A stretch of DNA of 64,000 nucleotides from Streptomyces sp. B93. Its GTDB lineage: Bacteria > Actinomycetota > Actinomycetes > Streptomycetales > Streptomycetaceae. A model generated the notes under the pieces. That model was given only the letters and a program-made list of their open reading frames with translations, made no database searches and had not been told where the DNA came from. The translations under genes were made by a program, and so were the position numbers. This document shows positions 15,970 to 23,842 of the stretch, in pieces. The stretch's first letter is position 1. Each line of letters starts with the position of its first letter. The DNA lies in NCBI RefSeq assembly GCF_018070565.1, contig NZ_JAGPXL010000040.1:1-64000 (forward strand). Reading direction: 5' to 3'.

Positions 15970-16455
15970 ATGGCAGCATCGGGGGAGACGAGGCCGGAAG
16001 CCGCAACGGTGCGGAACGAGTTCGCCCTGGAGCGGTACCGGTACATCCTGCAGTAGATCCACGCGGTGAATGAGAATGCGCACCGTTTCCTCGCCATCTA
16101 TCAGACGCTCGCCACCACCCTTGTCGGTGCGGCTCTGGCGCTCTTCGTGGGATACCGCAAATGGGATGTGGCGTCGGATACCGCGCGGAGCGGCGTGATC
16201 GGGCTTCTGATCCTCACGACGGTGGTCGCCGCGTTCACCATCACGCTGATCGTCGTGGGCGCCCTCGCCTGGCTCGACTACCGCAATGAAGAGTGCGACA
16301 TCACGGACGAGATTGTCGGACCTGGCTTCCGGAAGCGCCCACGTCCGGGCAATCTCCTGCGGTGGTACGAGACTTACGTGCTGTTGTTCATAGTCGTCTC
16401 GGTGATCGTCATGTGGCTGCTCGCCGGGCTCTTCGTTCTGCCGGCAATGAGGTGA
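15970..16455 (+). pseudogene. Three-helix membrane protein of the HD-GHKL module, interrupted by an amber codon
   Basis: ATG 15970 opens MAASGETRPEAATVRNEFAL; after 28 codons (ending ILQ) there is TAG at 16054-16056, after which the same frame continues IHAVNENAHRFLAIYQ and three hydrophobic segments (around TTLVGAALALFVGY, GLLILTTVVAAFTITLIVV and VLLFIVVSVIVMWLLAG). CAG to TAG is the simplest origin. GTG 16066 could still give a 129-residue protein holding all three helices, so function may persist. It ends 9 bp before the HD-GHKL gene, suggesting co-expression. The family is not recognised. Confidence 0.65.
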
Positions 16456-16464
16456 TCATTCCCA

Positions 16465-19154
16465 GTGCCCGAGCTTGACTTCGTCAGTGCGCCTCTGTGG
16501 CAGAAGACCCTTGCTGCGCGTCCGCGTAACGATGACCACTACGGTCAACGTGAGCGATTGCGCGTGTCGTATCTGGCCATGCGGGACAACGCGGCTGTAC
16601 TCCTGGCAGAGAACGCACGCAGTATGCCCGAGTTCACTGTGCACGACATCAGCCACGTCGACGCGCTGTGGGAGACGGCCAGTCTCATGTGCGGTGACCA
16701 GGTCGGGCTGAATCCGGCTGAAGCATACGTTTTGGGCTGTGCCTTCGTGTTGCACGATGCCGCGATGGGGGCGGCCTCTTATGAGACGAGTGTTCCTGAC
16801 GCACTAGGACAACAACGGTGGCGTGACCTGGTGTCGGTCGCTTATTTCCATCGGAAAGGATGTTGGCCGGATCGAGCGGAGCTGGACACACCGCCGGCCG
16901 AGATCGCGGAAGCGTGTCAGGCCACCGCAATCCGTGAGACGCACGCTGAGCAGGCTCGGAAGCTGGTGGACCAGCCGTGGCCGTCCAGCACGGGCAACGA
17001 GATCTTCCTCATGCAGGACGTTCAGCTACGCGAAGCGTATGGTCCATTGATCGGCGAGCTGGCAGCCAGTCACTGGTGGTCAGTGGACAAACTCGCGGAT
17101 CGGTTCCGCACAGCGAAAGGCTCGCTGACCTGGCAGCCAGCGGATTGGATCATCGAACCGCTCAAGCTGGCCTGCATCCTGCGGCTTGCCGACGCGGCCC
17201 AGATCGACAGCCGTCGTGCCCCGACGTTTCTGTTCTCCCTGCGGAAACCACAAGGCATTGCCCGTGAACACTGGCGTTTCCAGGAACACGTGAGCCGCCC
17301 ACACCTGGACGGCGACCGGATCACCTACACGTCGCTGCGACCGTTCCTCCCCCACGACGCCAGCGCCTGGTGGCTGGCTCTGGACTACCTGCGTGGCGTC
17401 GATCAGGAGCTGAAGAAAGTCGATGCCCTCCTGCACGACCTGGGTCACAGGCGGCTCGCCGCCCGTGCGGTCGCCAGAGTCGACTCTCCCGAGCGCTTCG
17501 CGGAGCTCTTCCCGGTGTCTGACTGGCGGCCCATCGATGCGACCGTCAAAGTCTCCGATGTACCTGCCCTGGTCGAGACCTTGGGCGGGGAGCAGCTGTA
17601 CGGCAAAGAACCCGAGGTCGCTGTTCGTGAGCTGATCCAAAACGCCCAGGATGCTGTCCTCGCTCGCCACGCCGTAGAGGCTGACGCCAGCGAAGGCCGG
17701 ATCGACGCATCCCTCACCGCCGCCGAGGGCTCCTGGTACCTGGAGATTCGCGACAACGGCATTGGAATGGACGAGGAGACCCTCGTTCACGGCCTTCTCG
17801 ACTTCGGGACCAGCGGCTGGAGCTCCACCCGCATTCGCAATCGTCTCCCCGGCCTGGCCAGCGGAGGATTCCAGCCTGCAGGCCGGTTCGGAATCGGCTT
17901 CTTCTCGGTCTTTCTGCTTGGCGACCAGGTCGAACTGATCAGCCGCCGCTACGACGCCTCTGTGGCGGACGCGCGTCGCCTGACATTCGACGGCCCCGCA
18001 CATCGGCCGCTGCTTTCCCCACTACCTGCTGGCGGCCGTGCTGCGGCGGGCACGACGGTGCGCGTCAAGCTCAAGATGAACCCCTACGACATTCAGGGGC
18101 TCCTCCGCAGGACCAGCGATGATCGGCTCGGCCAGTTGATTCGCCGACTGGTCCTGGAGAACGCCGTCCCGATCCGCATTTGGGAGCCCGATGCGACGCA
18201 GCCCGACACCATTCCACCCTTCGCACTGGCCACAGGAGCACCCGAAGAAGTCTTCGATCGCCTCTACCCACCCTTGATGGACAGTTGGCGTGCTGGGCAA
18301 GAGAAGCAACGTCTCCAACTGCGTGACGCCTTTGTTGAACGGGCAACAGAGCTGGTGGACGGATCCGGGCGGCGCATTGGACTGGCCACGCTCTGGACGG
18401 ACTTGAACTACCAAGGGCAAGGCAACTTCAGTGGGATTGTCCCAGTGAACGGCTTCCTGGCTGACCAAACAATGGCCTTCGCCGGATACCTTGCCGGTCA
18501 GCCCAGCCGGGCTTCGAGGGACAAGGCGACCTGGTGGCAGATCAGGCTCAGGTTCGTCAGTGGTTGCGCACCCAGGAACAACAGCTTCGCGACATCGGGC
18601 ACTTCGGTAACTCGGTCCAAGTGGAACTGGCCAGCACGCTGCACGGTGCGTTCAACAGCCTCTCGGACGACATCGCTTTTTCCGTTACAGCAAAGGGCCT
18701 GCTCCGTCCGGTCGATGTCGCGGCATGGGCCGCACAGCGGACAGAAGTCTTCCTGGCCTCAGGCCCAAATGTCGCTGCCCGGACCCGGCCACCGCAGGTC
18801 TATCACTACCTGTCGGGACGGAACGTGCAACTCCCCGACAACTGGGTCGTCTTCTTCCTGAGAGCGCCTCTCCCTCCTTTCGCAGGCGTTTTCCCGGATA
18901 TTCTGAACCGTGATGCTGAGTATGAATTCGCGCGCAACCATCCCACTCTGACCTGGGAGAAGGTCTGGTGGCGAATGTCCGGTGGCCTTTACGGGCTCTT
19001 CTTGCGTGCCCTGTGCGAGGCTTGGCTGTGCACCATTGAGGACCTGCTTGCTCCGCTCGAACAGCGTCACTGGTCCGACTTCCTGGCCTTGGACGACGAG
19101 GCACTGGACCCTGTCTGGGGCTATCTATTGCAGCGTCCTGACAACCCCAACTGA
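16465..19154 (+). pseudogene. HD-domain plus Hsp90-like GHKL ATPase protein, frameshifted
   Basis: GTG 16465, with GAGGTGA eight bases upstream. Residues 60-98 hold an HD-type metal site (H60-D61-x2-H64, H97-D98, with D243 in LRLADAAQID). Residues about 380-483 are an Hsp90/GHKL ATPase: N box RELIQNAQDA (N393), G1 DNGIGMD (430-436), G2 GRFGIGFFSVF. A long unassigned C-terminal part follows. The frame breaks near 18500; the +2 frame continues QGDLVADQAQVRQWL to 19154. CAGCC is tandemly duplicated at 18499-18508; removing one copy restores an 894-residue protein. It may be a defence or stress-sensing ATPase; that is inference. Confidence 0.75.
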
Positions 19155-19206
19155 AGGCAGCTGATCATCTCCGTGGTGGCTGCCGTTCCGGTCCCGGTGC
19201 GCGCCT

Positions 19207-20679
19207 TCACTCCTGGCTGTAGAGCGCGGCCAGGTCGATGAGACGGACATCAGTGTCGACTTCCGCTGCTGCATGGGCTTTGTCGTTGAATCCTGCTCCG
19301 CTGAAACAGATCAGCCTAGTGTCGGTGGTGTCATAACGTCCGGCCTGGCTGACAAGGCTGCGGATATGCCGGAGGCGGTCGATGTGGGCAATGCCCATGG
19401 TGTCGTTCCACTTGGCCTCTCCGATGGCCAGGAGCGGAGGTTTGCCGGCGTCGGCGATGCCGATCACCGCCACGTCGACCTCATGGCCGATGCGAGCCTT
19501 GGAGTCGTGGACCACGCCATGTCCCACGCGGGCGGGCAGACCGCCCAGAAGATCGGGATCGGCATGATGGAGAGCCCAGTCGCGACAGACCTGTTCGAAA
19601 TGTGGCCCCAGGACATTGCTTACGAAGCGTCGGCGGCTGGCTTGCCAGACCCGTGTCGCACTGCCCGGGCGTTCGAGCTGGTCCCATACCGGGCGCATGA
19701 TCGCGTGGTAGAAGCCGATCAGCGGCTCTGCGATGCGATACGTGGGACGGTTGTCACGGAACGCGTCCGCGTCGCGGTGGAGCAGTCCCGCGTCTTCCAG
19801 CACGTTGATGGGGTGCGCGATATCGGTGGCCTTGCGTTCCAGATAGCTGGCCATGCCGCCTCGGGTGGCGTTGCCATCAGCGACGGCGGCCAGGACGGAC
19901 AGGTACAGGGCGGTGTCGCGAAGGTCGGGCTCTTCGGCCAACAGGTAGCGGGCCTCGCGGAAGAGGGGGGTCTCGGGATTGAGGACGGTGCGGACAACCC
20001 AGTCGTCGAAGTCGTCCGGCCCCTTGGGAGTGTCGCCGCGCGCGAACTCGCGCCGATAGGCGGGCGTGCCGCCGACGATCGCGTTGACCTTCATGGCCAG
20101 ATGGGGGTCGGTGATGTCCCAGAAGTCCGCGGCGAGGCGGTGGTCGAGGGGGCGGACGACCAGCTCCAGGCCCGCCCGTCCACGCAGCGGGGCGTTGCCC
20201 GACAGTATCCGGCCCATGAAGGACAGCGCCGAGCCGCACAGCAGCAGCCGAGTGCGTGAGCGGGTGCGCTGATCACGCAGGGGCCGCAGAGCTTCCTGGA
20301 TGATTGAGGGCAGTTCCGGATTGGCTTTGGCCAGGTACGGAAACTCGTCGATCACGACGGGGACGGGGTGTTCGGAGCCGAGGGCAAGCAGTGCGTCGAC
20401 CACCTCTGACCAGTTGGCGAAGTGGAACGGGCTGGCGGGCCGGACATGATCGGTCAGAGCGGTGCTGATCCTCCGCAGCGACTCGGCATCCGTAGCTTCG
20501 GTCGCACCGAAGTAGAAACCTTCGGCGGCGCGGCACGCGGCGTCCAGCAGGAAGGTCTTGCCTTGGCGGCGACGTCCGGAGACCACGCCGAGAGTCGCGC
20601 CCGGCTGTGGGTCGGTGATGAACCGCCTCAGCGCCGACCACTCGTAGTCCCGGTCGAACATCTCTGCAGGCTTGTCCAT
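19207..20679 (-). CDS. AAA ATPase with DUF234-type C-terminal domain (PD-(D/E)xK-like)
   Basis: The product is 490 residues. N-terminal ATPase: Walker A GRRRQGKT (35-42), Walker B VPVVIDEFPYL (D111-E112), and LLLCGSALSFM as sensor region. A winged-helix-like middle (GGMASYLERKATDIAHPINVLEDAGLL) follows. The C-terminal domain has EVDVAVIG and PPLLAIGEAKW, the D...ExK spacing of PD-(D/E)xK nucleases seen in the archaeal-ATPase/DUF234 family. It is convergent with the HD-GHKL gene, 52 bp apart. The start at 20679 has GGGGGTT upstream. Members are widespread on mobile elements; the role is unknown. Confidence 0.87.
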   Translation of the reverse strand: MDKPAEMFDRDYEWSALRRFITDPQPGATLGVVSGRRRQGKTFLLDAACRAAEGFYFGATEATDAESLRRISTALTDHVRPASPFHFANWSEVVDALLALGSEHPVPVVIDEFPYLAKANPELPSIIQEALRPLRDQRTRSRTRLLLCGSALSFMGRILSGNAPLRGRAGLELVVRPLDHRLAADFWDITDPHLAMKVNAIVGGTPAYRREFARGDTPKGPDDFDDWVVRTVLNPETPLFREARYLLAEEPDLRDTALYLSVLAAVADGNATRGGMASYLERKATDIAHPINVLEDAGLLHRDADAFRDNRPTYRIAEPLIGFYHAIMRPVWDQLERPGSATRVWQASRRRFVSNVLGPHFEQVCRDWALHHADPDLLGGLPARVGHGVVHDSKARIGHEVDVAVIGIADAGKPPLLAIGEAKWNDTMGIAHIDRLRHIRSLVSQAGRYDTTDTRLICFSGAGFNDKAHAAAEVDTDVRLIDLAALYSQE

Positions 20680-20867
20680 GCCAACCCCCAGATATAGAAG
20701 TACGCTTCCATAAAACATACCCCTATGTGCGAGAAGATGGTGCGTACCTGCGCGGATGCCGTTCGGTAATCGCCATGCCGCATCCGTGAGGGGCCCTTGA
20801 GTGGGGTCAAAGCTCGCGGGAGCGGCGAGCCGCACATGCGAGAAGAATGCCTTGAATGCCGGAAGTA

Positions 20868-20889
20868 AATGAGACCAAAACTGAGACCA
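20868..20889 (+). repeat. 22-bp direct repeat, right copy
   Basis: Identical to 15748-15769 and in the same orientation, inside the right end of the island. Confidence 0.8.
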
Positions 20890-20897
20890 ACGCACAA

Positions 20898-20934
20898 CGA
20901 GGAGTCGGACCGCGCACTGCGGTCCGACTCCTCG
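20898..20934 (-). terminator. Hairpin downstream of the intact tRNA-Ser
   Basis: 16-bp perfect stem (cgaggagtcggaccgc / gcggtccgactcctcg) with 5-nt loop, 22 bp past the tRNA 3' end. It is supplied by the island and replaces the original terminator now at 15541. Confidence 0.65.
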
Positions 20935-20955
20935 TTTCGCCTGTTCAGGCGGCTG

Positions 20956-21040
20956 CGGAGGATACGAGATTCGAACTCGTGAGGGGTTGCCCCCAACACG
21001 CTTTCCAAGCGTGCGCCCTAGGCCTCTAGGCGAATCCTCC
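20956..21040 (-). tRNA. tRNA-Ser (anticodon GGA)
   Basis: 85 nt. 5' GGAGGAT pairs with 3' ATCCTCC, discriminator G, anticodon stem CACGC/GCGTG around TTGGAAA giving GGA, a long variable arm (GTTGGGGGCAACCCC region) as expected for class II, and T loop TTCGAAT. No CCA is encoded. Its 3' part (20955-21008) is the attR copy of the island repeat. Confidence 0.95.
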
Positions 21041-21112
21041 GCCGGAAACATTACATGACGGCGGAGGGTGCTCGCGAACTCGTTCCTGCCGGTGGGATCG
21101 GGTAACCTGTGC

Positions 21113-21203
21113 GAAGCCCCTCACGCGGCGCTATCTGACTGAACTCCCCCAGGGCCGGAAGGCAGCAAGGGTAGGTCGGCTCTGGCGGGTGCGTGGGGGG
21201 CGC
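21113..21203 (+). ncRNA. ffs: Bacterial small SRP RNA (4.5S/scRNA)
   Basis: Contains the conserved SRP tip (CAGGGCCGGAAGGCAGCAAGGGTAG, split around the GGAA loop) preceded by ACTGAACTCCCC. The ends GCCCCTCACGC (21116) and GCGTGGGGGGC (to 21201) pair fully with one G-U. It lies directly upstream of dnaX as in other Streptomyces. Exact ends are estimated. Confidence 0.93.
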
Positions 21204-21269
21204 TTGCGTTCCCGGGGCGGACTCCGTGGGCGGGGACTGTTGTCAGTGGGCGCCTATAACCTCGTATGC

Positions 21270-23663
21270 GTGTCGTCTCTTGCGCTGTACCGCCGCTACC
21301 GCCCGGAGTCCTTCGCCGAGGTCATCGGGCAGGAGCATGTCACCGACCCGTTGCAGCAGGCGCTGCGGAACAACCGGGTCAATCACGCGTACCTGTTCAG
21401 CGGTCCGCGCGGTTGTGGCAAGACGACCAGCGCACGCATCCTGGCCCGCTGTCTGAACTGCGAGAAGGGGCCGACGCCCACGCCCTGCGGTGAGTGCGAC
21501 TCCTGCCGCGACCTCGCGCGCAACGGGCCCGGCTCCATCGACGTCATCGAGATCGACGCCGCTTCCCACGGTGGTGTGGACGACGCGCGTGACCTGCGCG
21601 AGAAGGCCTTCTTCGGGCCCGCCCGCAGCCGGTACAAGATCTACATCATCGACGAGGCCCACATGGTCACGTCGGCCGGTTTCAACGCCCTGCTCAAGGT
21701 CGTCGAGGAGCCGCCGGAGCATCTGAAGTTCATCTTCGCCACGACCGAGCCCGAGAAGGTCATCGGGACGATCCGGTCGCGGACTCATCATTATCCGTTC
21801 CGGCTGGTCCCGCCCGGCACCCTGCGCGACTACCTCGGTGAGGTGTGCCAGCGCGAGGACATCCCCATCGAGGACGGTGTGCTGCCGCTGGTCGTGCGGG
21901 CCGGTGCCGGGTCCGTGCGTGACTCCATGTCCGTCATGGACCAGCTGCTCGCGGGCGCCGGCCCCGACGGTGTGACATACGCCATGGCGACCTCCCTCCT
22001 CGGGTACACCGACGGCTCGCTCCTCGACTCCGTCGTCGAGGCCTTCACCTCCGGTGACGGCGCCGCCGCCTTCGAGGTCGTCGACCGGGTGATCGAGGGC
22101 GGCAACGACCCCCGGCGGTTCGTCGCCGACCTGCTGGAGCGGCTGCGGGACCTCGTCATCCTCGCCGCCGTGCCCGACGCCATCGACAAGGGGCTCCTCG
22201 ACCACCCCGCCGACGTCGTCGAGCGCATGCGGTCGCAGGCCCAGGCCTTCGGACCCGCCGAGCTGACCCGCGCCGCCGACATCGTCAACGAGGGCCTGAC
22301 GGAGATGCGCGGCGCCAACTCACCACGCCTCCAGCTGGAGCTGATCTGCGCCCGCGTCATGCTGCCCGCCGCCTACGGCGACGAGCGGTCCGTCATGGCC
22401 CGCCTCGACCGGCTGGAGCGGGGGGTCAACTTCTCCGCCGGGGGCGGCGCCCCGGCCATGGGGTACGTGCCCGCGCCCGGGGTTCACGGGGGTGGCGGCA
22501 TGCCCGCCGGTGCCGAGGGCGGTTCCGGTGCCGCGGCCGGTGGTGCGTTCAGCGGTGGGGAATCCGCGTCCGTGCCGCCCGGGGGCGGCGCGGCTGCCGC
22601 TCGGGCCGCCGTGCGGGGGGCGGGGGGCCCCGGCTCGGGCCCGGGCCCGACGGGTTCCCCGGGCGGAGGAGCAGTTCCCGATACGGCGGACAGTGGCGGC
22701 CCGTCCCCCGTCGCACCGACGGCACCGCCGCCCGCCACCGCTCCCGCCGCATCCGCGCCCGCCACCGCTCCCGCCGCATCCGCGCCCGCCACGGCTCCCA
22801 CCGCATCCGCACCCGGCGCCTGGCCCACCGCCACCGCGGCGGGCAGTGGTGGCGCCCGGCGGCCGGGCGGCTGGCCCACCGCCGCGCCAGCGGGCGGCGG
22901 CGACACCCGTCCCCCGGCGGCGACCCCGCCCGGCGCTCCCGCCCCGACGCCCGCGGCGGCCCCCGCCCCCGTACCCGCCTCCGGCGGCCTCGACCCGCGG
23001 TCGCTGTGGCCCAACATCCTGGAGGCGGTGAAGAACCGCCGCCGTTTCACCTGGATCCTCCTCAGTCAGAACGCCCAGGTCACCGGCTTCGACGGCGCCA
23101 CCCTCCAGCTCGGCTTCGTCAATTCCGGTGCCCGTGACAACTTCGTGAGCAGCGGCAGCGAGGACGTGCTGCGGCAGGCGCTGGTCGAGCAGTTCAACGT
23201 GCACTGGAAGATCGAGGCCCTCGTCGACCCGTCCGGCGGAGGCTCGGCGCCCGCCGCGCCCCCCGCTCCCGGCGGTTCCGGGGGATACGGGGGATACGGC
23301 GGTGGCGGCCCCGCCCCGCCCGGCGCGAGCACCCGCTACGGCAGCGGCGGCGGCGCGACGGCCACGGCTCCGGCCGCTCCTCCGTCGCCCGCGCAGCCTG
23401 CCCCCACCACCCCCCCGGCCTCCGCTGCCAGACCCGCCCCCGCTCCCACGCAGGCCCCGGCGCCCAGCGCAGCCCCACCCGCACGCCCGTCCACCGGCTC
23501 CGGCTCCACCTCCTCCTCCGCCCCGGAACCCCACCCCGTCGCCCCGGAGGACGACATCCCCGAGGACGACGACCCCGACCTCGACGAGTCGGCCCTCTCC
23601 GGGCAGGAGCTGATCGTGCGGGAGCTGGGCGCGACGGTCGTGGAAGAGCTGACGAACGAGTAG
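21270..23663 (+). CDS. dnaX: DNA polymerase III subunit gamma/tau
   Basis: 797 residues from GTG 21270, which gives the family start MSSLALYRRYRPE. Clamp-loader AAA+ ATPase: Walker A GPRGCGKT (45-52), zinc module with Cys64, 73, 76 and 79, DEAH box IIDEAHM, sensor 1 ATTEPEKV. A long low-complexity Ala/Pro/Gly linker (about 410-590, with repeated ASAPATAP units) joins the ATPase part to a conserved tau-like domain (RRRFTWILLSQNAQV) and an acidic tail (EDDIPEDDDPDLDE). No ribosome-binding site precedes the GTG, while TATAAC lies ten bases upstream, so a leaderless mRNA is possible. Confidence 0.95.
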   Translation: MSSLALYRRYRPESFAEVIGQEHVTDPLQQALRNNRVNHAYLFSGPRGCGKTTSARILARCLNCEKGPTPTPCGECDSCRDLARNGPGSIDVIEIDAASHGGVDDARDLREKAFFGPARSRYKIYIIDEAHMVTSAGFNALLKVVEEPPEHLKFIFATTEPEKVIGTIRSRTHHYPFRLVPPGTLRDYLGEVCQREDIPIEDGVLPLVVRAGAGSVRDSMSVMDQLLAGAGPDGVTYAMATSLLGYTDGSLLDSVVEAFTSGDGAAAFEVVDRVIEGGNDPRRFVADLLERLRDLVILAAVPDAIDKGLLDHPADVVERMRSQAQAFGPAELTRAADIVNEGLTEMRGANSPRLQLELICARVMLPAAYGDERSVMARLDRLERGVNFSAGGGAPAMGYVPAPGVHGGGGMPAGAEGGSGAAAGGAFSGGESASVPPGGGAAAARAAVRGAGGPGSGPGPTGSPGGGAVPDTADSGGPSPVAPTAPPPATAPAASAPATAPAASAPATAPTASAPGAWPTATAAGSGGARRPGGWPTAAPAGGGDTRPPAATPPGAPAPTPAAAPAPVPASGGLDPRSLWPNILEAVKNRRRFTWILLSQNAQVTGFDGATLQLGFVNSGARDNFVSSGSEDVLRQALVEQFNVHWKIEALVDPSGGGSAPAAPPAPGGSGGYGGYGGGGPAPPGASTRYGSGGGATATAPAAPPSPAQPAPTTPPASAARPAPAPTQAPAPSAAPPARPSTGSGSTSSSAPEPHPVAPEDDIPEDDDPDLDESALSGQELIVRELGATVVEELTNE

Positions 23664-23672
23664 CGGCCCCCG

Positions 23673-23752
23673 CGCCTCCGCACGGCCGACTGCGCTCCGC
23701 ACGGCCGACTGCGCCTCCGTAGGGCAGGCTGCGCCTCCGCAGGGCCGGCGCG
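23673..23752. repeat. Four short tandem repeats between dnaX and purD
   Basis: Units of 19-20 bp of the form gcctccgcacggccgactgc; the second has lost one base and the third and fourth are diverged (agggcaggctgc, agggccggcgc). No coding or hairpin function is evident. Confidence 0.65.
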
Positions 23753-23842
23753 GCCCATCTGGAGGAAGCCACAACCCCGCCGCCCCCATCCCCTCGGCGG
23801 CCCGCACAAACCGCCCCCGCCCGCTGCCGTTAGGCTGACCCC

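Larger units (their letters stand above)
15600..21008. mobile_element. Genomic island integrated at tRNA-Ser(GGA), integrase lost
   Basis: Bounded by 54-bp direct repeats (15600-15653, 20955-21008), with the intact tRNA at the right end. It has visibly lower G+C and less biased codon use than its surroundings. Contents: a three-helix membrane protein, an HD-GHKL ATPase gene, a convergent AAA ATPase gene and two 22-bp internal repeats. No integrase, excisionase or relaxase is present, so it is a remnant or depends on another element. From 15654 to 15969 I see no gene. Confidence 0.85.

Noticed and set aside
18500..18534. Programmed ribosomal frameshift as the explanation for the HD-GHKL break
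   Set aside because: No slippery heptamer or following stem is visible, and the 5-bp duplication explains the break fully; not formally excluded.
22680..22830. Repeats in dnaX (ccgcatccgcgcccgccaccgc) considered as a CRISPR-like array
   Set aside because: They encode the Ala/Pro linker of the gamma/tau subunit in frame; typical of Streptomyces dnaX.
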